From NCBI GenBank assembly GCA_015178975.1, contig WHVD01000005.1, positions 1,426,001-1,490,000 of the forward strand: 64,000 nt of DNA, given 5' to 3'. Below are positions 33,875-45,972 of this stretch, one piece after another. Made by a program: the position numbers and the translations under genes. Each line of letters starts with the position of its first letter. Position 1 is the stretch's first letter. The notes beneath the pieces were generated by a model that searched no databases, was not told the origin of the DNA, and worked only from the letters and a program-made list of their open reading frames with translations. Source of the stretch: Hysterangium stoloniferum (lineage: Eukaryota > Basidiomycota > Agaricomycetes > Hysterangiales > Hysterangiaceae).

Positions 33875-36800
33875 AATAAAAATAGAACTTGAGAATAATT
33901 CTTTGAACATAAAAGTGAAGCGTGAAAAACATAAGAATCAAAGTCCACGGGAACTCCACTTAAGGACTTGAAAGACATGTCAGAACCTGTAAAAGCAAAG
34001 AGAGACATAGGGCGACAGGGAATAATGAGAATGAGTCCAAATGTAACATGGGGTCTGTGGAGTGTGGTCAGAGAGAAGATAGTGGTCTGGGTTTGAGTGG
34101 GTAAGCTGTATGAAAGTCAGTAATGATTTCCATGGCATTACCGAGTTCTGTGGCCAAAATCCATGAAGTCTCTTCATCGGTGCCCTCATAACCCACCCAC
34201 TTGACCAAGTAAAGCAGTTTACAAGTGCGTCGACGCTTGTCGATTTTCGAATCTAAAATTTGTGAGATTTCAAACTCGGGTTCTCTGTCAATAATGACCG
34301 GAGGAGGTGGAGATTGCATGCAATCCGGGATAGTGTTAGCAGTACAAGGTTCTAACATTGAAACATGAAATATCGGGTGTACCACATGCATGCTATCCAG
34401 AAGCTGTAGGGTCCAAGAGACTGAACCTACTTGTGTGATAATTTCAAAAGGACCTAAATATTTTTCAGCAAGCTTTTTTGATGAACGGGTAGTCTGGAAG
34501 AATTGAGCTTTGACAAAAACACGATCGTCAATCTTGAAGTTGGGTGGTGGAATCCAGTGTTTGTATGCTGAAAGTTGGTATTGCTCTTGGGTGGACTTTA
34601 TTGCAGTCCAGAGTTCCTCGTGGAGCTCATGGAGGTCTGTGGTGAACTCTTGAGCATGGGTGGAGGCGAGATTTCATTCTGGATGTACTGTAATATTTGG
34701 ATTATATCCTTTATTTGCGAAGAATGGGGAAACACCGGTTGTGGCTGAGGGTGCATTGTTGTAAGCAAACTCTGCAAGTGGTAACAAGGATTTCCAATTG
34801 TCCTGTTGATAATTGCAATATACACGGAGATATTGTTCCAATGTCTGATTGACACATTTGGTTTGTCTGTCACCTTCCAGGTGATGTCCAGACGTGAAAT
34901 ATAATTTCATGTCCAAGGATTTCCCAAGGGATCTAAAGAAGTGAGACACAAACTCTGATCCTTGGTCGGAAGTTACATGGGATGGAAGTCTGTGCTTGGA
35001 AAATATGTGGATAATAAAAAGTTCTGCTAACTGCACGGACGTAATTGTATCATGTGTAGGGATGAATATACCTTGTTTTGAGAATCTGTCAACAGCAACT
35101 AGAATGGCAGAAAAGCCTTCGGAGTCCAGTAGGTGTTCAATGAAATCCATAGAAATAGAATTCCATGGGTGTTCCAATACCGGGAGTTGTTTCAAAAGGC
35201 CATATGGCTTGTGTCACTGAGATTTCAAGTGGGGACAAGTAGTGCAAGATTTTACAATAGTGCTTAATGAATCCACGGAGTCTGGGCCAAATGTATTCTC
35301 TTCTTATTAATGATAGAGTTTTGTTGTACCCAAAATGTCCTGAGAGTGGATGATCATGTTTGTACTGAAGGATCCTGAGGCGGAGGCTGCCGGAGTCCAG
35401 TACATAGATCCAATCGTCAAGTCTAATGAAACCATGCTGATCAAGAGACCACCAGGGTTGATTGGGGTCCACAGGATTGTCAAGGTGTGCTTTAGTAATT
35501 GGGTCAAGTGGAATTGCCAATAGAATATCTTGATGTAACTTCTCAATATCCATAATGATAATTCCACGGACAATGGGATGCATGAGGAAAGTTGTGTGGA
35601 CTGATGCGGTAAGTTGCTGATTTGTGAAAATGGGTTTCAGGTTATGCGGGTTTACTGTGGCATAGTCGTTGCTCCCCCTCTTTAGGATAGACATCCCATC
35701 ATCTAGTTAAAGCGTTGGGTTTGCCACCAAGATGGCCGGGTCGAAAACGGATAATCATATTGAAAGCAGATAGATATTCAGACCAGCGGGCCTGCTGACG
35801 GGTCAAAAGTTTTGTAGTAGAAAAGTATTCCAGGTTTTTGTGATCTGTTACAATGTCAATTGGAGTTCCCGAGCCTTCCAAATAGTGTCACCATGTTTTG
35901 AAAGCTGAAACAATTGCCAGGAGTTCCTTATCATGAATGTCATAATTGAGCTCTGCTCTGGTAAAAGTCCAGGACAGAAAAGCCATGGGGTGGACTTCTC
36001 TATTGGAGTCCTGGATTGACAGAATGGCTCCAAGTGCATAGTCTGAGGCGTCTATTTCAACAATGAGTGGGAAGTCTGGTTTCCAATGTGACAGAATTGG
36101 AGCTGATGAAAAAGAATTTTTTAAAAGATTGAAAGCTTTTTGACAGTTATCATTAAAATTCCACGGAGTATCCTTACACATAAGATGGGTAAGGGGAACT
36201 GTGATATCAGAATATCCGTGGATAAACCATCTGTGAAAATTGGCAAAGCCAAGGAAGGATTGTATATCTTTAACTTTTCAGGGTTCAGGCCAATCTTTGA
36301 TGACTTGCACTTTAGTTTCATCCATGTAGAGTCTGTTGGGTCCCATTATGAAACCCAGGTATTCCATGGAGTCCGTGTCAAAAGTACATTTTTTACCATT
36401 CACAAATAAACCATATTGTCTGAGTCTCTGGAAAACTTCACGGACTTGTTTGTCATGTTCCGCGGGATTCTCGGAGTAGATAAGAATGTCATCCAAGTAA
36501 ACAATGACACATACATCGAGCATGTCGGAGAAAATGTCGTTGATAAAACGTTGAAAAACAGACGGAGCATTGGTGAGTCCAAAGGGCATCACCAACCACT
36601 CAAAGGCCCCATAGTGGGTTCTAAAAGTGGTTTACCATTTGTCGCCTGCAGAGATCTGGACCAAGTGATAGGTGTGTTTGAGGTCTATTTTGGTGTAAAT
36701 CCAGGCATTCTGTGGAGCATCGAGCAGATCAGATATAAGTGGGAGTGGATACTTATCCTTTTTTGTGACAGCATTGAGTCCTCTGAAATCAACACATAGT

Positions 36801-39193
36801 CTAAAGGATCCATCCTTTTTTCTGACAAAGAGAACAGGTGCTCCAAAAGGAGACTTTCAGGGTCTGATAAAACCTATGGACAAATGTTCATCCAGGAAAT
36901 CACAGATTGCGGAAAGTTCTGTGGACGAGAGCGGGTAGATATGTCCTAGGGGTGGCTGGGCACCTTCTTTGAGATCGATTTTAAGTCGTATTCTCTGTGG
37001 GGCAGAAGCCGGTCAGCTTTCCACTTGCTAAAAACATCTGCAAAGTCATGATATTTCTCCAGGATGCCTTCTAGGTCAGCGGCTTGCTCAGATGTGGATA
37101 CTGGGGTTGAAAAACGACCAGTTGCTTCATCAATTTTTAGGTTGATAGTGAACGCCTGGGACCCATCCATTTTTGTAGCCCTAATAAAAGCTGCAGCATT
37201 AATCAGAGAAATAGACGGAGGTGCCGTGGGTTCTGGGTGTGAGAGGTATGGCAAAATATGCTCAGGAAATATAGTCTGGATAAGCCCATACTATATTCCC
37301 ATTATTATTTCTTCTTTCTCTCTATTCTATTATACACTTATATTAGTTCGACGACCTATGTATACGGTACATTGACTCTTGTGGGCGCATACACACCAGA
37401 CTCATGTATTCTAGTGCCCGTAATTAGAACTCAGACACTTTTTTACCCCGCAACCACGACTTACCCAGACACACAGTTAGTGTCCTGTAAGTTGTGATTG
37501 GGGTATCGTCTCGACCGTCACAGACGGGCTTCAACTATCTACACAATCAGAGTTTCAAACTGTGCCAGTCAAAACTCCACTTATATCTCGATCTGCATGG
37601 ACCACATCCACACTACTCTATTATTCGACTCTCATTATTCTTTTCTACACTCGAGCAGTCATTCGGAATCGCACCTAACGGTCAATTCCCTTTATTCGTT
37701 TTAGTTATCTACTCTACCTTAGATAGTTACTTCACTCAGACGTATTGAACTAAATAGTCAATACTTGTTCAGTGTGTATTAGACTTAGACAGTCAATACA
37801 ACTACATGTTGTACCTAAACGGTCGATATTCTTCGTATATAGAACGGTTAGAACTTCCACCACTCTTCACAGTGGTGATCCAGGCCGGACCGCTCCTTCC
37901 CTATGAAGAAAATGTTACTCTACGACTATTAATTTCTAAGCACGTAAATGACCACTGGCAAGAACTAAACACCGAGATCTTCAACAACCCCGAGTAGTTC
38001 AAAACCTTGTCAAAGACCTGCAAGTCTGGAACCACCCCATAACGTCACCATGAGGAAGTCTTCATTGACTTTTCAAAAACCAGTTCTTCCTGGAAGTTCC
38101 CCCAGAGCAGCAGCTGGACCGTCAATGGATACTCCCCCAGGTCCACATGAAGAACATCCATCAACTGGGCAGTTGAGCACTCCTGGAGCTAATGCCGAGC
38201 CTACCTGTGCTCCCAAACCCGTTCTCTCATTCCTGCCTAGGCAGGTCATCCTCGCAATTCTTTGGGGGTCATATGGTTTACGCTGAGCCCATCGATTTGC
38301 AATGGGATATGTACTACGCCAATCGAATCTCTGCAGATCAGGTTACTCCCTTTGTCGAGGAGTACAATACAGATTACCCTTCTTTACCGGTGACTGTAGC
38401 AGTCTGGTTAGGTCATTATCAGGCCATCTTATCAGCACAGGACTTATTCATGCAACCAGGAACCCTTGAGGATCTGACCCCCTCGATTCCCAAATGGTTG
38501 AGTGAGGTTACTTCTGTTATGGAAGGAGGAAGGATGATTTTTAAGCAGGAAGTGTTCTCTTTATTCCTCAAAGCACTCCATGCACATGATGATGTGTTGC
38601 AAATCCTTCACGTCCTACTCGGTGGGGACCACATCGTGCCCAAGGTTGACTACCAGTATATATACATCCAGATGTTGGAGGAATCTCTTAACAGGGTCAC
38701 TCAAAATTCATTGTTCACGTATTTTACTCTAAGGGGTCAGTTGAGGTGAAATCAGAGGAGACTCAATAAGATGGTTTTGGAAGTGCTCCACCCTTATAAT
38801 AACTCGATCCAAGTGCCCGATTTGCCCATCTCCACAACTAGTTCGTTTGTTTGTAACCTAAATGGGTCTCCTGACACTTGTTTCCTTCATTCGCTCAATC
38901 GTCCCGTTATTTTACAAGACTTCCTGTTGGATATGAGGATGCAAGTTGCAGACCATCTTCAGGAAAAGGGGATGGAAATCTGCACTCCCTTCCACCAACC
39001 TCAGCCATGTCGGCCTTTGAATACGATCAAAATTGAGAGAGAAATCTCGAAGGAACTTAGCCCGGCACCCACCAGGGAATTCATCACTCTCGCGTCGCAT
39101 TCAAATGAATTTCAGATAATCCTAACTTCGGTGATGAACTACCCACGACTAGGAATAGATCAGTCACCAACAGGGGTCGAGCGTCCTCCTCTA

Positions 39194-41744
39194 CAGTCGC
39201 CTCCCTCATAACCCATACCCCAGATAACCCATACTCCCTCATAGCCCATACATTTTTGGATTTCCTGAGTTGGTATACAGTAATTTTGTAACTATAACCC
39301 ATACCCCATAACCCATACCTATTTTGAGGAGGATAACCCATAGTTACAGTGATGTAACGCCAAATCAGGAAATTATATTATGTAATCAGTATCTCTTAGG
39401 ATTCCAATATGGCGACAATGTCAAAACCTCAGCTCTTCTGGCTCCCACATCATTATGAAACCAGTTGACACTCTAAAAAATGGATTAAAGAAAAGCTGCA
39501 AGATCAAACACATAGCCGGAAAGCTGCACTTGAGGCCACCCTGAAGGCTAATCAGCCAATTTCAGAGGTTGATGAAGAGTGGTTAGATAATGCTGGGAAT
39601 TTGGTGGACGAAGAGCATGTGGTTGATGAATTGGACAAGGCTCTGGATTATGAAAGTGCTCTCAAAAGCTTGGATTTACAGGACAAGTCCATTGTGCAGA
39701 AGTTAACAGAGCTTGCTGCAAATGGTGACAAAAGTGTTGCTCCTGTGAGGAAGGGCAAACGTATGGTTTTCAAGAATTTCAACATTTGAGATTCAAGGTT
39801 ACTGAGTCTATCACAGGTCCAGCACAGCCTGTCAGCACGACTGTTGAACAGCAAAAATATGCCCAGCCAGTCAAAACTCATAAACAAGAAAATGCCTCAC
39901 TTGAACAACAAATTGAAATTCTGAACTGGCATTATGCCAATGGTGAGAATCAGACCAAAACAGCCAACCATTTTGACAAAATCTATCCCACTCTCCATCT
40001 CACTCAACCAAGAATTTCAGCATGGATCAAGCACAAGGCAACATGGCAAGCGGAGTATGAGAGCAGTGTGGGATTGTCTCGTTCTGTGAAGTGAGTGTGC
40101 CGGACCCAACATCCAGAGGTGACAGAAATGCTGGATCTTTGGGTTTCAAAGGCAATGGCTGATAAGCTCTTGCTGATGGGCAAGGTTCTCCGCCAAAAGT
40201 GGAAGGTATTTGCTGACCTTGCTGGTGTACCAGAGGATGAGCATCTTGGTTTGAGTGAGGGGTGGCTTAGTCGATACAAGGCACGAAATGGCTTGAGGCA
40301 GACAAAGTGTCATGGTGAAGCAGCCTCTGCAGCCTCTGACACTGTTGACAAGGAACGGTTGCAAATTCAAGAGTTAATCAAAAAAAGTGGCTACAGATCA
40401 TGTGACATTTTCAATGCTGATGAGTCTTCGCTGTTTTATGCGTATGTGTCTTTATTTCAAATCGTCACAAATCTCAACTCAATTTTAACAGTATGCCTCC
40501 TGATCGAGGACTCTCTGACAAGCAACAATCTGGCATCAAAGGCAAAAAGACCAGATTAACTTATCTCTTCACAGCAAATGCAGATGGCTCACGAAAATTG
40601 GCCCCGCTTATCATTGGGAAGGCATGGAAACCTTGAGCCTTCAAAAACAAGACAGGATCTCAACTTGGCTTCAACTATCGAAACAATGCAAAAGCATGGA
40701 TGACAGCTATACTTTATCAGGAGTGGTTGTTAGATTGGGATGCTAAGCTCAGACAGGAGGGAAGAAAAATCCTCCTCTTGCAAGACAACTTCTCAGGCCA
40801 CATTGTGCCAGATGGTCTCACAAATATTCACATTGAAAACTTCGAACCAAATCTACCTGCACACATCCAGCCCAATGACCAGGGAATTATTCATTGCTTC
40901 AAAGCCCATTACTGGAAGAAATTCATTCAGCATGCTATTGACCTCTATGAATCTGGAATCACTCCTTCACAGATCTATGATATTGACCAGCTCAAGGCAA
41001 TGCGCCTTGCTGATGAAGCATGGAATGAAGTGGACACTACCACAATCCAAAACTGCTGGCACAAGGCTGGTATCTTACCAGACTTTGACTTGCCTCCCAT
41101 TCAACCATCTCTTCCTCTTCCATCCTTGTTCACACTACTTTCAACCCCACAACTCTTCAGGATCCTATTTCACAAGCTGAGAAGCTTGTCGAAAATGCTC
41201 TGGATGATTTGGAGTTGACTGGTGCTCTCCAATGCTCGAATCGAATGAACATCACAGAGCTCCTCAATCCCGCTGCTGAAGTCCACAATGTCTTTGATGC
41301 AACAGATGAGGATATATATCAAGCGATTATGGATGCAAAGAAAGTGCAGGAGGAGTCATCAGGTTGGGGAGTGGGCGACAATTTAGATGATGACACACCT
41401 ATTGAGCAAGCACCTACACGGAGTGAGGCTCTCCAGGCAGTGCTGTTGCTGCAAAAGTACATAAAGGATCTCAATGATCCTTTCACTCATAAGTTAGATG
41501 TGATGTTAGGCTCATTTGGGCAGAGGACACGCACAAAGGAGATGCAGGGCATGAAAGATAGCAAACTGACTTCTTATTACCCTCGTAAAGAGCATTGATA
41601 TTTGTAGTACACTGCTAGACAAACATATATGAAAGCCTGAATTTTTGTCCTGTCCATACCCAATCTCCCGTAAACCCCATACCCCCTCATAACCCATACC
41701 CCATGGTGAAAACCGAGGGGTATGGGTTATGAGGGAGGCAACTG
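39194..41744 (+). mobile_element. pogo/Fot1-type transposon inserted in Gypsy gag
   Basis: 2551 bp with 28-bp terminal inverted repeats differing at one position (left CAGTCGCCTCCCTCATAACC, right tip CAGTTGCC), flanked by TA (39192-39193, 41745-41746). Inside the ends are further CATAACCCATAC repeats in both directions, likely transposase-binding arrays. It carries one CENP-B/pogo transposase gene. Complete as an element but with an inactivated gene. Confidence 0.95.
39409..41598 (+). pseudogene. pogo/CENP-B-like transposase, DD30D, inactivated
   Basis: Likely start at 39409 (MATMSKPQLFW). A psq-type helix-turn-helix (about 39890-40060) and a CENP-B-type DNA-binding region (about 40110-40320) precede the catalytic core: FNADES (Asp 1), LLLQDNFSGH (Asp 2), HIQPNDQGII (Asp 3), with 30 residues between Asp 2 and Asp 3. 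Two GT-AG introns fit the frames: 39761-39816 (56 bp) and 40442-40491 (50 bp, restoring FYAMPPDRGL). Damage: TGA at 39466-39468, 40092-40094 and 40634-40636, each readable as a changed CGA, and a frame change near 41110-41130. The C-terminal part ends at 41598. Confidence 0.9.
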
Positions 41745-44700
41745 TACCACATTCACCGAGGGCATAGCTGGTCAGGTTGCTGGTTGAGGATCTCTGAACC
41801 CAGACGATCCCCGCCATTCCCTGCCGATCTCCTTGAATTCCTTTCTGCCACCAGGAGGAACCCCTAGCAGTTCATCTGGGAGCTCTAGTAGTTCAGACTA
41901 TGGAGGGAATTCGGGATGTGGGGGGCATCATGGTGGAGTACCTAACTCTCCCTTTCAAACTCCAATGCAGCCTCAAGCCAGTGCACCTATTGATGACTTA
42001 CCTAAGGATAAAAATATCTCTCTTAACACCAATGACATCAAGATAAAATGGTCTGACCTTCCCGAATACGATGGAACTCAATCCAAGGCCTTGTACTACA
42101 TCATGGATATCATGAATCTCTCGGAGATCTCAGACTCCATGAGCACATTGTTAGGAGTCGCTCTGCCAAGACGACTCACCGGCAATGCCAAGATCTGGTG
42201 GAGCACTTTAGACTGTGAACATCGCACTGAATTCAGTCAATCTCACAGATTGTTCCTTTGGGGTATCGTAGAGGGATGACTTGGAACTCATTGGCATGAA
42301 TCCTTAGCCTTAGAATGGGAAGCCATGAAATTTCGACAAGTCGGCCACGATCGGGAGACACCTGTTCACTATATTCAATGGAGAATTAAGCTTTATCGAT
42401 TCTTGTATGGCTTCCACCAAAATCGAAAGGACAAAACATGCAGACTCATCCTCACACTACCCACGGAATGGCTTTACCTTCTACAAGGACAACCCATTGA
42501 TGACATCATGAGCTTACAGACTTATGCTAACAATCTGCAAGAGGCTCTGATCAACACTTGGGTCCAAACACATCGAGAGCGTTATCGGTTTCAGAAGCCC
42601 AGAGTCATGATTGCCGAACAGGAAGAATCGGATCTCTGGCATGAAGAAGAGCACTTCAGAGGAATCGATTCCACTAATCAAGGCCACGTCCTTCTCAGTG
42701 AAGCCAAAGATAAAACCACCCCTAGGAGATCCAACACAAAACAGGATAAAAAACAGGGCAAGTTCTTTTTCGAATGAAGTGACAAGAAAAGTGTCACTAA
42801 ACCCCCGAAGGAGTGCTGGATTTGCAGGAGCTTAGAGCATTTTAAGATTGACTGTCCTCACGCTGGTAAGATGTCGCACTATGTCTCTAATAACAAATGC
42901 TCTGCGCAGAACCCAACTGAGGAGGTGGAGGATCAGAGGGCTTATGAAACGGTTTATGGATTAAGCATACAGGGACAAGTACATAACATTGATGAGGAAT
43001 CGATTTTCATTTCTGTCTACCTTCCTCAATCAGAGTACGACATTGTTTTAGACGCGAGTTCATCCCCAAATGAGAATGAAGCATTGCAAGTCTATGTTTC
43101 TATATCAGACCGTGATTTCCTTGAGAAAGGAGACTGGCTAGACGCTCATCGTCAGAACCGGAAAGGTCTGACTGAGATGGGAGCCTTATTGCGATCTAAA
43201 CCTCCTACCATTGAGGAAATCATCGATGAGGAAGTATTTGCAAACCGATCTAAAGAAATAAGTCAGACCTACATTATAGAAGACCCCTCTGAGTTAGAGG
43301 GATCGGAGGAGGAGAACTTCCCCTTTGACCCAGGGCAGTTACCCAACCTAATTCCTTGTGATGAATTGGATTCTGAAGCGGACGACTTTGTTCCGAACGT
43401 ACCTAACGGTAGATGTGTCAGGAGGGACATCAAATTGGCCATAAGAAAGGAAAGCAAAAGACCCAGGGTCCAATACCCTCGATCCAGTCGGCTTATGAAA
43501 GAGGATTTGACCATTATCTACCACAAAAGGGATCCCCCAGGTGGATACTCCAGTATTGGGATTTCAGCATTACATGTCTACGGATGTGTAGGGGACTCCG
43601 AAGCCTCTAATACTATTAAAATCAAGTTGGACGCCGGAGCCGATCTTTCCTTAATTTTGGAGGATTTCTATAAGGAACTAGTGGACCACCCCAAGCTCAA
43701 GCAAGGACTCAAATTACGCCTCATACAGCTTACCGGGTAATGCTAAAGTTTTAGGATATGTTAACATCCCCATTTACCTCGAGGACAACACCAGTATGCT
43801 CCTTAAATTTACCACCAAAATGTACATTGTCCAAGGCATGACTGTCCCAATTCTTCTCGGTGAGGACTTTCATGTGAACTATGAAATCAGAACACTACGA
43901 GACCAGCTGTTGGGCTCTAGATTGATTCTGCCAGGGAGGGCAGGGTCTATCCCAGCCAGTTCCTCCAAGGAGCCACAGCCTTTGGCCTTTTCGATTAGCA
44001 AGATCCCCCTTGAGGAACTAGCCAATGACTCACCTGAATTGACTTCCAAACCAGACAAAGGGGTGTGTACTGAAAGAGTCGCATGGGCCCTACAGGATTG
44101 TACTATAGAGCCAGAATCAGCTCGACTAGTACCAATTTTTGTTGGCGATCTTATTGGTGACCAATGGATAATCGAGGGAGTCATACTGCAGAATGATGAT
44201 GGGAGTATACTAGCTGCTCCCACTGCTATCTCTAGGGAACATGCTGTGATACCTCTTGCTAACCCCTCTCTGACACCAAGAATCATTCGATGAGGGGAAA
44301 CTGTTGGATTAATTCATGACGCGAACGAATGGGCCCAGATGCCTAGATCTTCAACTGAGAAAGCATCAATGCAGTCAACGGCAACCAAGATCACTCACCT
44401 TGTGGAGAGCCTATTGAGAATAGAAGAGGACAGTGTCCTTAATCCTCAACCTTCCAGACAGCCTCCAGAATGGGAACTCGCAGACGATTTGGACCCAGCA
44501 GGCCCTAAAACATCAGAAGTTGCCACCACGGAAACATTCTAAGCGGAGGACCTACATAAGTTGGTCAATTTAGGACCTGACATTCCTGCTGACGTCTCCT
44601 CCTGCCTAGATTCGGTACTGACTAAGAATGTTCAAGCCTTTGGAGTGAGTAGATGGGCATTTAGGACAAGTAGATGTCAAAGTTAATGTCCCATTGAAAG

Positions 44701-45110
44701 AAGGCACACAACCTATTTCGATGTCAATGTTTTGCAGACAACACTGGAAAGTTCCAGAAATGGTAGGAGGGAGTGTGACAGATACATCACAAGGAGTCAC
44801 AAGAGTGACAAAAAAAATGTTGACCTAAAAATGAAAATTGGATGACCAGGTTTTTGACTTTTGGGCATGGGAATATATTTTTTTATAAGGCAGTGGGTGC
44901 TTAATAAGTGAAAATGCATGCAAGGGCAGGGGGGTGGGGTGAGTGCAGAAAGTGACCAAAACAAATGCCAAACCACAGAGATATGACCACAAATAAGATT
45001 CAAATGCAATGTAAAGTGTTTTGGATAATAGAAGTTGTCAATAAAGATGTGGGAAGTGATGGATTGCACAGATATGTACATAGCAACTGGATGCAGCAGT
45101 TTAGAAACTG

Positions 45111-45972
45111 GGGCCCATAACCTGTTGAAACAGTTGAATAACACTTTGCAGAACACCCCTGTGAGTGTGTGATGTATTAGCCTTATTTTAATACTATTTT
45201 CCAAAAAAGGAGTCCAGTGCTCTATCAAAATGTGAAAATACTCAATCACTGCAAGGTAAAATAATTTAAGTATTTGATATTAATCAGTGGCAGCCTTAAT
45301 ACACTTAGAACCCCTGAAGTCAAGAGTTTACTTGAATATATGCACCCTACTTCACAAAGAAGGTTTTGAGAGCTACTTTTGCAAGCTGTTCTTTTTCTGT
45401 GAAAACAATTACTAAAATATGAATAACAATTCACTGGTTCCGAAACTAGATTCAACTTCGATTCTAGCTAGTTTATATATATTTTATACTATTTACCAAA
45501 CAGTAAAAATATTTATAAACAGGTCAAAAGATTAGATATACATAGAATAAAACACTATTTGGCTAATATATGCTTTATTTACACTAACCTACAGGGTCTA
45601 CTATGATACTAGCTTATCAGGATCTTAATGTAGTCTTAAGGATCTTGCAAGAATATTCTCAGTATTTATTTATGCCAAAAACCAGGTAGAAATTAGAATA
45701 TATGTATTCCTAATCTCAATATAACCTAAAATATTTATTACTTTAATTGATAACCAACAACTCAACTAGAGGTGGATAAGTAATAAAGGATAGCCAGCTA
45801 CTCAACTAAGAGGTAACAAAAGGGAACAAGATTGTTTGTCAGAAGCTCAACTAGAGGTGACAAGAGATCCTGAGTTAGCTTAGGTCAGCAGCTCAACTAG
45901 AAGTGACTAAGTGTATGCATGTATTTGTCCAACAGCCCAACTAGGGATGGAATATAATTGCTGATGCAGTGA
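45111..45972. other. Copia LTR scrap and degenerate repeat region
   Basis: 45111-45172 is a minus-strand Copia primer-site/LTR junction (GGGCCCATAACC then TGTTGAAACAG), related to the LTR ending at 27797. Bases 45173-45740 are AT-rich with no gene seen. From about 45750 to 45950, five degenerate copies of CAACTCAACTAGAGGTGACAAG occur at 40-50 bp spacing, directly upstream of the Copia element. Confidence 0.55.

Larger units (their letters stand above)
31425..37237 (-). mobile_element. Chromodomain Gypsy (chromovirus) fossil, 5' end lost
   Basis: Read on the minus strand. Protease-to-polymerase region from 37237 downward; reverse transcriptase at about 36900-36280 (VMPFGLTNAPSVFQRFIND, CVIVYLDDILIYSE); RNase H around 36180-35700 ([24 protein letters not shown]); integrase from about 35690 to 34600 (HDHPLSGHFGYNKTL, DFIEHLLDSEGFSAILVAVD); chromodomain at about 34300-34090 (CKLLYLVKWVGYEGTDEETS). 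The 3' LTR is 31425-32248 (family A), abutted by AAAGGGAGGG, a plausible polypurine tract. It is broken, with several interruptions; gag and the 5' LTR are replaced by the family C element at 37238. Between chromodomain and 3' LTR lie a solo LTR and an antisense reading frame. Confidence 0.88.
37238..44780 (+). mobile_element. Gypsy fossil (family C), 3' part lost, split by pogo
   Basis: 5' LTR 37238-37871 (634 bp, TGTGAGAGG to CTCTTCACA, same length as the solo copy at 10040). Downstream come a gag region on both sides of the pogo insertion (about 38040-39190 and 41830-42780; LPEYDGTQSKALYYIMDIMN), a CCHC zinc knuckle near 42817 (CWICRSLEHFKIDC), an aspartic protease near 43625 (LDAGADLSLI) and the start of the polymerase region near 44540-44770. 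The rest, including the 3' LTR, is missing. It is broken in several places besides the pogo insertion. It truncates the neighbouring chromovirus. Confidence 0.85.
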
